A DNA stretch of 64,000 nt from Bacteroidota bacterium (GTDB taxonomy: Bacteria; Bacteroidota; Bacteroidia; JACPRZ01): positions 62,001 through 126,000 of the forward strand of contig JACPRZ010000063.1 of assembly GCA_016193485.1 (NCBI GenBank), written 5' to 3'. The notes beneath the pieces were generated by a model. That model saw only the letters and a program-made list of their open reading frames with translations, made no database searches and had not been told where the DNA came from. The first letter of the stretch is position 1, and the number at the start of each line of letters is the position of its first letter. Shown here piece by piece: positions 44,901 to 54,027 of this stretch. The translations under genes were made by a program, and so were the position numbers.

Positions 44901-47306
44901 TTATTGTCGGAAACCACTTTTTGCCGCGAGAGTTGAATAATATGCCGCCTTATCGGCATGACCGGCAGATTTAAAATAGTCACTCAACTGACGGGACAAT
45001 GAAACATTTGCCGGATTTTTCTGCACCGCCTTTTCCAGCCAGGATGCGGCTGTCGCTTCATCTTTTTTATCAAGGTAATAACTCCCGATATTTATATACG
45101 GAACATCGGAAGCCGGATTTATCCGCATGATTTTCTGATTTGTTTCAATGGCATTTTCCCAGTTACCGGTTTTGAAATAAACATTTGCAAGGTTGGAAAG
45201 TATATTGATGTTTAAACTATCGGTTTTGTGCGCTCTTGCATAATAATAAATCGCTTTATCAAATTTGTTTTGCCATTCCTGGCATATTGCAAGGTTAAAC
45301 CATCCGAGAGAAAAGGCGGAATCAATCATCAGGGCTTTGTTGATAAGATATTCTGCCGAATCGTAGCGCTGGAAAAACTGATAATATAGCGTTCCCGTAT
45401 TGACCAGGGTTTTCACCTGGGTTGAATCAACCGCAATTGCCTGCCTGAAATGCTTTAACGCAAGGTGCGCTTTGTTTTTCATTATTGCGGCTTCATATTG
45501 GTTTGCCGGCTGCCCTGTAATCTGCATGATCAGTTGGCTGGCAAAAAGTTGATTGGCGTGGTAGGAATTTTTCAGGTACGGGATATCGCGCGAGAAAAGG
45601 GTAAATTCATCTTTCCAGTCGCGGTTTCGGGCGATGGTTTTTATTGAGTAAGCAAGGAGGATGATGCTGAGGACAAGGAGGAGTTTGCGTTTTGATACGG
45701 GGTTTATATAATTTCCGGCCGGATTTATTTTGAATAATTTAAAAAGAAGCCACGCCTCAACAATGCAAAATCCTAGCGATGGCATAAAGAGCAGTCGCTC
45801 GGCAACAATGCCGGGAACCGGGGCAGGGATGTTACTAAAAAAAATAATTGTGCATAAATAATAGAGAATACCATACGACAATAACCTCTGTTTTCTGAAA
45901 TAATAAATAGCAACAAAAAGCAAAGCGAGATGCAGGAGGATTGAAAAAATGACTAACGGATCTGAAATTTCAACATCAGGCACATGCTTGTATCCGTAAT
46001 AGAAAAGGAGGGGGTGCGGGAAGAAAAGGAGTTTGAGGTACATGAGAAGCGAATAAAGTCCAAGGGGAATGCGTGAGATCCAGTCTGCACCGGAAAAGAG
46101 AGGGTTTTCAAAAACATTGAGTTCTCTTTTTTGTTCAGGGAGAAAAAAGTCGGGAATAAAAAGTAGTGCTGAACCAATAACCGATAATGCAGAAAGAAGG
46201 TAAAAAAAGTTACGATACCGTTTAAGCGAAGCGGTTGAAACCAGCAATAAACGTCCGACAGGCGTAAAGAAACGTGTTGTTTCCGCTGCAAGAAAATCAA
46301 CGTAAACTTTGAAATTTCTTTCTTCCCTGTATTTATACACCAGAAAAAACGGAATTGAAAATAGAAAAGCCGGTTTGTCGGTTATGACTGCTATTGGAAA
46401 AATTAGCAAACCCGCAATAAGCCATCCGTTTTTTATTCGGTTTACTATTTCAGAGGGTAAAATTCGCTCTGTAAAACATGAAATATATATAATGAAAGAT
46501 GCATAGAGGAAAAGTCGTTCATCCGGGAGAAGGATTCCGCAGGGTACAAGAAGAAGACCTGCAGCAACAAGAAAATCGGAAATTCCCGGTGAAATTTTTT
46601 CAGGCACCAATACTTTATGAATTGCAGGATGGTAAGCGCCAGCCACCTTCTGAACCGCTTCAGGAAAAGCGGCCTTGCCGGAGAAAAAAAGCGTAAGGGG
46701 TATTACGATTACAAACGACACAGCATTTTGCTTGGTAATCACTGCGACTGCAAGCAGCAATAATCCCCACAGAACATTCGGGACTTTTTTTGTTTTCAGG
46801 TATTGGAAAAAAAAATAGAGTGAAAAAATGCAGAATAAAAAGCATAAAATTTCTTCGCGATTTTTTAAACTGGCCACCGCTTCGGTGTGAAGCGGATGAG
46901 CGATAAACAGCAATACGGCACAAAATATAAAAAGCGGATTATATCCCGGTATCAGCCGTTTTAATACGAAAATCAAAACAATGCCGGTCAAAGCATAGAG
47001 CAGAACATTGATAAAATGGCTTACGTGAGGGTTTCGTCCGAAAAGAGTTTGTTCTACCGCATACGTTGCTTTGGTCAGCGGCCGGTAGCCGTAAGAAAAC
47101 TGTCCTGCCTGCTGGTAATGCGAGGTAAAAATTCCGGGGATGGCTTTTATCCCCTTTTCAACGGTCGGGTTAAGGATTACGATGTTATCGTCAATGGAAT
47201 AATTATTCCGGATTGTGTTGGCATATAATGCAAAAGCAAGGATAGCCGGTAAGAGGTAGTACCAGCCGATTGTTTTAAACCGCGAACCGGATCCTGATTT
47301 TTTCAC
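44901..47306 (-). CDS. TMTC-like polytopic membrane protein with C-terminal TPR repeats (putative GT-C O-glycosyltransferase)
   Basis: N-terminal luminal loop DDNIVILNPTVEKGIKAIPGIFTSHYQQAGQFSYGYRPLTKATYAVEQTLFGRNPHVSHFINVLLYAL, about a dozen TM helices, then TPRs. Confidence 0.75.
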   Translation of the reverse strand: MKKSGSGSRFKTIGWYYLLPAILAFALYANTIRNNYSIDDNIVILNPTVEKGIKAIPGIFTSHYQQAGQFSYGYRPLTKATYAVEQTLFGRNPHVSHFINVLLYALTGIVLIFVLKRLIPGYNPLFIFCAVLLFIAHPLHTEAVASLKNREEILCFLFCIFSLYFFFQYLKTKKVPNVLWGLLLLAVAVITKQNAVSFVIVIPLTLFFSGKAAFPEAVQKVAGAYHPAIHKVLVPEKISPGISDFLVAAGLLLVPCGILLPDERLFLYASFIIYISCFTERILPSEIVNRIKNGWLIAGLLIFPIAVITDKPAFLFSIPFFLVYKYREERNFKVYVDFLAAETTRFFTPVGRLLLVSTASLKRYRNFFYLLSALSVIGSALLFIPDFFLPEQKRELNVFENPLFSGADWISRIPLGLYSLLMYLKLLFFPHPLLFYYGYKHVPDVEISDPLVIFSILLHLALLFVAIYYFRKQRLLSYGILYYLCTIIFFSNIPAPVPGIVAERLLFMPSLGFCIVEAWLLFKLFKINPAGNYINPVSKRKLLLVLSIILLAYSIKTIARNRDWKDEFTLFSRDIPYLKNSYHANQLFASQLIMQITGQPANQYEAAIMKNKAHLALKHFRQAIAVDSTQVKTLVNTGTLYYQFFQRYDSAEYLINKALMIDSAFSLGWFNLAICQEWQNKFDKAIYYYARAHKTDSLNINILSNLANVYFKTGNWENAIETNQKIMRINPASDVPYINIGSYYLDKKDEATAASWLEKAVQKNPANVSLSRQLSDYFKSAGHADKAAYYSTLAAKSGFRQ

Positions 47307-47492
47307 GGGAAATGTATCAGATGATTTTATACAGGTTATTCAAAAGTACTTATTTTTACAGATTGGAAGGATAGTTTCCGGTTTGTAAAACCATATTTTA
47401 TTTCTTTATTACCGATTTTTCCGTTAACATGACGGGTAATTCTGAAAAAACCGGAGTAATTATTACTGAACCCACAAAGTGATAAATAAATA

Positions 47493-48287
47493 ATGGTCTA
47501 TTTTTTTATTCATACTCCCAAAACATCAGGCACCACCTTTGTTGATATTTTAAGCAAAGACAAAAATAACCTCATTGGATATTTTTATCCATCCCGCAGA
47601 GAAGTATATGATTTTGAGCAGACCATAAAAAATGCGCCCTATAAGCACTTGAAAAATAATCCCGACTGGCGGAAATTCAGGTTCATTGCCGGACATTTTA
47701 CCTTCGGAATGCATGAAATTTTCAAAACGGATCAGTTCAAATACCTTACTGTATTCAGGAATCCCATGCACCATTATTTTTCCACATACAGGGCGTTCCT
47801 TCGGATGCCGGACCCCTATAAAAGACACCTGCTTCCCGATAGCAGTCATTTTTCCATTGAGGACTTTACCGGCATGGAATATTCTCATAACCTGCAGACA
47901 TTTTTCCTGTCGGGATTATCTCATTCTGATATTCGCAGGGATAAAGAGAATGCATTTGACGTCACTGTTCAAAACATTGAAAAGTATTTTGCCGGAATTT
48001 TTCCGACCGAACGGTTTGATGCGGGATTATTTTATCTGAAGCAAAAGATCGGGATAAAACCGGAATATTACCGGAGAAAAAATATCGGAACGAATTATCT
48101 GAAACCCGAAACTTTTTTTAGGGTCAGAAATAGAATTACTGAGGTCAATGACGTGGATTTCAGAATTTACAGGTATATTTGCAAACGGTTTAATGAGGAA
48201 ATCAAAAGAATTCCCGGATTTACCCGTGACCTGTGGCGGTTTAAAATTTTCAATTATTTTTACAAAACGGGATTTTTAAAATCCTGA
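47493..48287 (+). CDS. Sulfotransferase-family protein
   Basis: N-terminal PAPS-binding-like FFIHTPKTSGTTFVDIL and 3'-phosphate loop-like KYLTVFRNPMHHYFSTYRAFLR. Confidence 0.75.
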   Translation: MVYFFIHTPKTSGTTFVDILSKDKNNLIGYFYPSRREVYDFEQTIKNAPYKHLKNNPDWRKFRFIAGHFTFGMHEIFKTDQFKYLTVFRNPMHHYFSTYRAFLRMPDPYKRHLLPDSSHFSIEDFTGMEYSHNLQTFFLSGLSHSDIRRDKENAFDVTVQNIEKYFAGIFPTERFDAGLFYLKQKIGIKPEYYRRKNIGTNYLKPETFFRVRNRITEVNDVDFRIYRYICKRFNEEIKRIPGFTRDLWRFKIFNYFYKTGFLKS

Positions 48288-48322
48288 AGGATTGCGATAT
48301 TGCGTTTCATTAAAAAGTATCC

Positions 48323-49273
48323 ATGATAGAAAACAGTCCCTACCGGTATGCGTTATTGAGGCCATTTTCAAATCACATGGTCTGGCATATAAACGACTTA
48401 TGTAATTTATCGTGTGTTTACTGTTTTTTTCCTACCGGAGTGAAAGATCCACCGGAGGTGGGGCAGCTGACTCCGGCACAAATCAAAGCAGCGTTTGATA
48501 AAACCGGAAAAAAGTGGGCGTTGTTCATCGGAGGGGGAGAACCACTGCTCTATCCTGATTTTATTAAACTTGTCAACACGCTTAAAATAAATCATGCGAT
48601 TCAGATATCAACCAATTTATTTAATAAAAATGTACGTGAATTTGCCGAAAGGGTTACTCCGGAAAACATTATTAATATCAATGCTTCCGTTCATATACTC
48701 CACCACAGCAGCGGAAGTTTGGCCAAATTCATTCAGAACTATCATCTTTACATGGATAAGGGATTTGACATTACCGTTTCCTATGTTACCTATCCCCCCC
48801 TGTTCAAAAGAATGAAAGAAGATTTTGCATACCTTAAAAGCCAGGGAATAAAAACCATTATCCCCCTTACCTTTCAGGGTTTCTTTGAAGGAAAAAAATA
48901 TCCTGGAAGCTATACTTCGGATCAGGTAAAAATGATTCTGGAAAACGTCCATGAACCGCTGGAATTGCTGATAACGCTTGACAGAATGAAATTTTATAAC
49001 CGAATGTGCCGCGCGGGATCCGGTTATTTCTTTATGGATTACAGGGGTGATGTATGGAGGTGTGCAACAATAAAAGAATCATGCGGAAACCTTTTTAATG
49101 GGACCTTCAGTTCCCGTCCCGGACCGGCTGCCTGCCCCGTTGACCAATGCAACGATGCCTGTTTTGGTATTATATCCCAGGTGGAGGAGCCATTCCCTCC
49201 GGAGGTTGAATTTGGCGCAGCATCCGAAGTGGCCGAAACAATAATTGAGGATAGCCACTTAGACGGGACTTAA
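48323..49273 (+). CDS. Radical SAM protein, type A (CNLSCVYC) with C-terminal SPASM-like cysteines
   Basis: HINDLCNLSCVYCFFP (CxxxCxxC), FIGGGEPLLYPDF, C-terminal CRAGSGYFFMDYRGDVWRCATI...CPVDQCNDACFG. Confidence 0.9.
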   Translation: MIENSPYRYALLRPFSNHMVWHINDLCNLSCVYCFFPTGVKDPPEVGQLTPAQIKAAFDKTGKKWALFIGGGEPLLYPDFIKLVNTLKINHAIQISTNLFNKNVREFAERVTPENIININASVHILHHSSGSLAKFIQNYHLYMDKGFDITVSYVTYPPLFKRMKEDFAYLKSQGIKTIIPLTFQGFFEGKKYPGSYTSDQVKMILENVHEPLELLITLDRMKFYNRMCRAGSGYFFMDYRGDVWRCATIKESCGNLFNGTFSSRPGPAACPVDQCNDACFGIISQVEEPFPPEVEFGAASEVAETIIEDSHLDGT

Positions 49274-49281
49274 TACGGATA

Positions 49282-49314
49282 CACGACAAAAATGTCGTGC
49301 ACCCCTTAATACGG
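49282..49314. repeat. Hairpin CACGACA-aaaa-TGTCGTG; the flanking direct repeats CTTAATACGG are at 49269-49278 and 49305-49314
   Basis: Read directly in the short gap between two radical SAM genes. Confidence 0.75.
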
Positions 49315-49318
49315 TTAT

Positions 49319-50662
49319 ATGAACATACTGGAAAATAACAGGGTATTTCCCGTTTCCTACAATGCTTCACGCAATCTTTCATCAGATGCTGCGGTTTGCT
49401 ATGCCCCATGGACCTCTCTTAATTTTAATATTGACGGTACGGCTAATATTTGCTGCCTGAACCGGAACACACTGACCGCTGTACCGGGGAAGACCATTAA
49501 TGAAATATGGAACTGCGAATCATTCGGTAAACTCAGGGAAAGGATTTTACAAAATGATTTAAACTACGATTGCCAGATCTGCCGGCATCAGATTGCAGCC
49601 GGAAATTTTACCGGTGTAAAAGCCAGGAATTATGATTCTTTTATTCCTCCCGATCCGGCTCATCCAAAAACAATGGAATTCTTTCTTGAAAATACTTGCA
49701 ACCTTGATTGCATTATGTGCAATTCAATACTCTCTTCAACTATCCGGAAAAACAAAAATTTACCACCCCTGAAAAAACAATATGATGAGGAATTTTTGAC
49801 CGTCCTCGAACCACACATTCCCTATTTAAAGGAAGCGGTGTTTTCCGGGGGAGAACCATTTCTGATAAAAATTTATTACCGGATATGGGAAAAGTTGATC
49901 CGGGCGAATCCGGAAATTATCATCAGCGTGATTACCAATGGAACCATTCTTAACGAAAAGATAAAAAACCTGATGGAACAGGCCCGCTTCAGGATTAATA
50001 TCTCAATTGATTCGGTAGATAAGAAAACCTATGAAACCATAAGAAGAAATGCGGATTTTGATTCGGTAATGAACCATTTTATCTGGTTCAGGGAGTATGG
50101 CCGCAGGAAAAACCTGCGCATAAATATTCCCGTATGTCCGTTGACTGAAAACTGGTGTACATTGCCCGGGATTGTACGTTTTGCCAATAACCACGATGTT
50201 TCCGTTAATTTTGTTTATGTAGACCGACCGCATTCCCTCTCTCTTATTTATCGTAGTCCTGATTACCTTAAAAAAATTATTGATATGTACCAGGCAGAAA
50301 AATTTGATGTGGTTTCTCCTGTCTCGGAAACCAATATAATGAGATTCCGTGGATTGACGGATGACCTGATTGCCATACAGAAACGACCTGCATCGCAACC
50401 TGTGACACCGGCAATTGATGAGATGCTTCATTCGCTTGATCTGAAGATCAATGGTTTTGTCGATCAACAGGAATTACCTGCCAAAGAGGATTTGAAGGCA
50501 GACATGAGCAGAAAAATGAGGGATGTGATTGCTGAAATTCCCGAAGAAAGCCGGCTCAGGGCTCTTAACTTGATTATTCAATCTCCGATGGAAAGAATTT
50601 ACAAATATGCCAATGAATTGGATGCTTCAGGACTGGCGGGGGTCATAAAAGAAATTGTCTGA
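49319..50662 (+). CDS. Radical SAM protein, type B (N-terminal SPASM/twitch-like cysteines before CNLDCIMC core)
   Basis: CYAPWTSLNFNIDGTANICCLNRN...CQICRHQIAAGNF...FFLENTCNLDCIMCNSI...AVFSGGEPFLIKIYYRIW. Confidence 0.9.
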   Translation: MNILENNRVFPVSYNASRNLSSDAAVCYAPWTSLNFNIDGTANICCLNRNTLTAVPGKTINEIWNCESFGKLRERILQNDLNYDCQICRHQIAAGNFTGVKARNYDSFIPPDPAHPKTMEFFLENTCNLDCIMCNSILSSTIRKNKNLPPLKKQYDEEFLTVLEPHIPYLKEAVFSGGEPFLIKIYYRIWEKLIRANPEIIISVITNGTILNEKIKNLMEQARFRINISIDSVDKKTYETIRRNADFDSVMNHFIWFREYGRRKNLRINIPVCPLTENWCTLPGIVRFANNHDVSVNFVYVDRPHSLSLIYRSPDYLKKIIDMYQAEKFDVVSPVSETNIMRFRGLTDDLIAIQKRPASQPVTPAIDEMLHSLDLKINGFVDQQELPAKEDLKADMSRKMRDVIAEIPEESRLRALNLIIQSPMERIYKYANELDASGLAGVIKEIV

Positions 50663-50868
50663 GCATAAATAGTTCATGAAGAAGTTTTATTAAAAAGCGT
50701 ATTTCCCAGGAAAAAATTGGAAATTGCGGTATGTAGATATAGGAAGCGGTCATAATTCCGGGCAGATCGTAATAATGCAGATCATGGTAAAGGCATTATC
50801 AGAAACCATATTTTGTGATATGGGACACATTTATTATTATATTTGGCGGGATTTAGATTAAAAAGTTT

Positions 50869-51843
50869 GTGTTTATAAATCAAAAATACCGGTTTTCGCG
50901 GATAAAAACTTTTCCAAACCGAATGCTCTGGCATATTAACGACCTGTGCAATTTCGGTTGCGTTTACTGTTTTTTTCCTAAAGTGGAGAAAGAACATCCG
51001 GAAGTCGGCAGGTTTACTCCCCAACAGATTTATGAAGCGTTTCAGAAAACAGGGCGGAACTGGCATCTTTTCATTTCAGGTGGCGAGCCCCTGCTTTACC
51101 CGGATTTTATTGAATTGGTGAACCTCCTTAAAACAAACCATCCCATACAGATTTCAACCAATCTGTACAATAAAAACGTAAAGGAATTTGCGGAACGGGT
51201 ATCTCCCGAAAATATTATTGTGATCAATGCATCCCTTCACATCCTGCACCATAACAGCAAGAGTTTGCAAAAGTTCATAAGCAACTATCACCTGTTTCTG
51301 AATAAAGGTTTTGATATCATTGTAAGTTACGTAACCTATCCTCCGCTTTTCAAGAGAATAAAAGACGACTTTCTGTTTTTAAAAAACGAAGGGGTTCAGT
51401 ATGTGCTTCCCTGTACCTATAACGGCACTTTTGAAGGAAAAAAATACCCGGGAAGTTATACCCGGGAACAAATGAGGATTATCCGTGAAATTTACCAGGA
51501 GCCGCTCGAATTACTTGTGGTGATGGATAAGATGCATTTTTATAATAAATTATGCCGGGCGGGAAAGGATTATTTTTTCATGGATCTCAAAGGAGAAGTT
51601 TTCCGGTGCTGTACCATCTGGGATTCATACGGGAACCTGTATCAGGGTACTTTCAAACCCGATACTTCCGCAAAACCGTGTACCTCCCATATCTGCCATG
51701 ACCATTGCCATGGAATGATGTCGCTGATTGAAGAACCACAGCCACCCGAAGAAGAGTTTTATGAAAACGGTTTTTTTCGCGAAATGACGATAAAATCCCT
51801 CGATATTGTATCCCGCATGAAAAAGTCCCTGCAGTCCGTTTGA
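50869..51843 (+). CDS. Radical SAM protein, type A, paralogue of 48323-49273
   Basis: GTG start; HINDLCNFGCVYCFFPKVEKEHPEVGRFTPQQI...FISGGEPLLYPDF...; high full-length similarity by eye to 48323-49273; C-terminal CRAGKDYFFMDLKGEVFRCCTI...CTSHICHDHCHG. Confidence 0.9.
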   Translation: MFINQKYRFSRIKTFPNRMLWHINDLCNFGCVYCFFPKVEKEHPEVGRFTPQQIYEAFQKTGRNWHLFISGGEPLLYPDFIELVNLLKTNHPIQISTNLYNKNVKEFAERVSPENIIVINASLHILHHNSKSLQKFISNYHLFLNKGFDIIVSYVTYPPLFKRIKDDFLFLKNEGVQYVLPCTYNGTFEGKKYPGSYTREQMRIIREIYQEPLELLVVMDKMHFYNKLCRAGKDYFFMDLKGEVFRCCTIWDSYGNLYQGTFKPDTSAKPCTSHICHDHCHGMMSLIEEPQPPEEEFYENGFFREMTIKSLDIVSRMKKSLQSV

Positions 51844-51932
51844 CATCGCTGAAGTTTTCTTATCCGGCTCAATAACGGATAGTCAGCCGGCAAACCGGAC
51901 ACCGGATTCAGAACGTATTTCCAAAAATCCAT

Positions 51933-53069
51933 TCAAGCATCTAATCCATACAGGTTGCCGAATTTTCTGAACCGGAGGAGATTCAGAAATTCAAGATAAA
52001 AGGATACGGTTAAGGCAGGCCCGCCAAAATATGCATGGTGTAACTTTGACGAATGATTAAAATCATATTCACTGTTGCTGCAGTAAAAAGCGAACGGAGT
52101 TTCAATATCATCGTATAAACCCCAGCATTGATCTATGATTTTTTGAGAAAAGGAATTTATAGAATTTCCGAATAAAAAAATGTTTGCGGTTAAAATATCG
52201 AGAAACTTTCCGGCAAACCCGGCTTCGCGCCCGTAAGCGGTTTCAACACGCCTTTCCACACTTTCACGAACTCCATCAAAGGACCTTATTTTACCGTAAA
52301 AACCAGCTCTTGAAAAAAGGTAACAGGCAATTACTTCTCCGGGATAATAAATAAGTTTAATGGGTTCAGATGACCGGATATCTTCCAGAAGCCGCACAAC
52401 CACCCGGTGCGTTTTTTCATTATCTCCCGTATAAAGCAACACATTGGCGCTTACGCAAAATTCAGCATCATCCTTTTTAACAACGCTGTTTTTAAACGCC
52501 ATATGCTTCTGCGCTTTATTCCAGTCATTCAGAAGAGACAAATTAAAAAATGGCCGGCTAAAAAAAGAACCGGATCCCGCATAAAACCATAAATAAAAGT
52601 ATCCTTCATCCGAAATACAGGTATAGAATAACTCTTTTGCAGAGGATTTACTTTTTACCGATGCGCTGATATAGCCAAGCAGGGAATTCGTATCGGTTTC
52701 ATAGGGAATAAAGTAAGGGACTACGCGGTCACAGAAATAATGTATCAATCCGGCACGGTTCATATTTTTTTTCAGAAAAACATATTCTTTATTCAGAATC
52801 GCACTTGCTTTTGGATGGCTTATCATGGTGACAGGCAGTAAAATATTGGCCGACAAAAAAGTATTTTTATTTTCGGGTTTCCACATATTCCCATCGTTGG
52901 AATCAGGATTCATCCTGAAAGCAGCGAACCCCCCCTCTTTGTCCTGATGCTTTTCAAGGAGAGTAAGTACTTTGCCTATTCTAGTATCAATTTCAACCCT
53001 GGTCACTTCGCAAAGCAGATTACGGTGAGTAACAAAGATAATCAACATTTTCAGCCGGAAGATGTCCAT
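51933..53069 (-). CDS. Predicted alpha/alpha-toroid (prenyltransferase/squalene-oxidase-repeat-like) protein
   Basis: KVLTLLEKHQDKEGGFAAFRMNPDS... reads like a terpenoid-cyclase/prenyltransferase-type repeat, with further helical repeat pairs; fold assignment is tentative. Confidence 0.45.
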   Translation of the reverse strand: MDIFRLKMLIIFVTHRNLLCEVTRVEIDTRIGKVLTLLEKHQDKEGGFAAFRMNPDSNDGNMWKPENKNTFLSANILLPVTMISHPKASAILNKEYVFLKKNMNRAGLIHYFCDRVVPYFIPYETDTNSLLGYISASVKSKSSAKELFYTCISDEGYFYLWFYAGSGSFFSRPFFNLSLLNDWNKAQKHMAFKNSVVKKDDAEFCVSANVLLYTGDNEKTHRVVVRLLEDIRSSEPIKLIYYPGEVIACYLFSRAGFYGKIRSFDGVRESVERRVETAYGREAGFAGKFLDILTANIFLFGNSINSFSQKIIDQCWGLYDDIETPFAFYCSNSEYDFNHSSKLHHAYFGGPALTVSFYLEFLNLLRFRKFGNLYGLDA

Positions 53070-53185
53070 CGCTTCTCTGATCCGGGATAATATTCAACGA
53101 AGGCATCCTCATGAGTACATGCGTTTTTTGAATTCTGCATAGCCCTGTTTGATTTTACTATCTTTGAACAGTTTATTTAACAGGA

Positions 53186-54001
53186 ATGCACAATACAAAA
53201 ATCACCGTCAGGGAAATGCTGCCTAAACAGGGCATTCCCTCCCTTTGGCATTACCGTTATCTGCTTTTTACATTTGCCGTCCGCGATATCAAATCCAATT
53301 ATGCCGAAACCCGGCTGGGACTATTATGGTCACTTCTGCAGCCGCTTATCGGCCTTGCTATTTTCACCTTTTTTTTTGACAAACTCCTTAATATAAATAC
53401 CGGAGACATTCCTTATCCCCTCTTCGCGCTTTCCGGAATGTGCGTGTGGTACTACTTTGTTTACATCGTAAACAACGCGGGGTCTTCAATAATTCAGATG
53501 CAGCAAATCATAAAAAAAATGAATTTCCCGAGAATCTTATGCCCTGTTTCAAAGGCATTGTCAGGAATGCTTGATTTTATCATTACCCTTATTCTACTTT
53601 TAGTTGCGATGAGCATATACGGAATATATCCATCCGCAACACTGTTACTTCTTCCTTTTCTTGTCCTGCTGTTGATAGGAACCGGGTTATCGCTTGGTAT
53701 CTGGTTGTCTGCCCTTACGGTGCGGCACCGCGATCTTCTTCATGCAGTACCCTATCTGGTGAGTTTTGCCATCTGGGTAACACCGGTTTTCTATCCTGTG
53801 ACCTTGCTGCCTGAGGCGTATTGCCGCCTGATGTATTTTAATCCCATGGCGGCAGTCGTTGAAGGATTGCGGTGGTGCGTTTTTGGCGGCACATCCCCTC
53901 CGTGGGACTATGCGTTTTCGTTTATCCCGGTTGCTGTCCTTTTTACAACAGGAATAATGTATTTCAATCGCATTGAAGGACGCATGGCTGAATATCTTTA
54001 G
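53186..54001 (+). CDS. ABC-2 type polysaccharide-export permease (Wzm/TagG-like)
   Basis: YLLFTFAVRDIKSNYAETRLGLLWSLLQPLIGLAIFTFFFDKLLNI...LTVRHRDLLHAVPYLVSFAIWVTPVFYPVTLLPEAYCRLMYFNPMAAVVEGLRW. Confidence 0.93.
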   Translation: MHNTKITVREMLPKQGIPSLWHYRYLLFTFAVRDIKSNYAETRLGLLWSLLQPLIGLAIFTFFFDKLLNINTGDIPYPLFALSGMCVWYYFVYIVNNAGSSIIQMQQIIKKMNFPRILCPVSKALSGMLDFIITLILLLVAMSIYGIYPSATLLLLPFLVLLLIGTGLSLGIWLSALTVRHRDLLHAVPYLVSFAIWVTPVFYPVTLLPEAYCRLMYFNPMAAVVEGLRWCVFGGTSPPWDYAFSFIPVAVLFTTGIMYFNRIEGRMAEYL

Positions 54002-54027
54002 ATTACAATCTTATTTTTTATTCTCTT

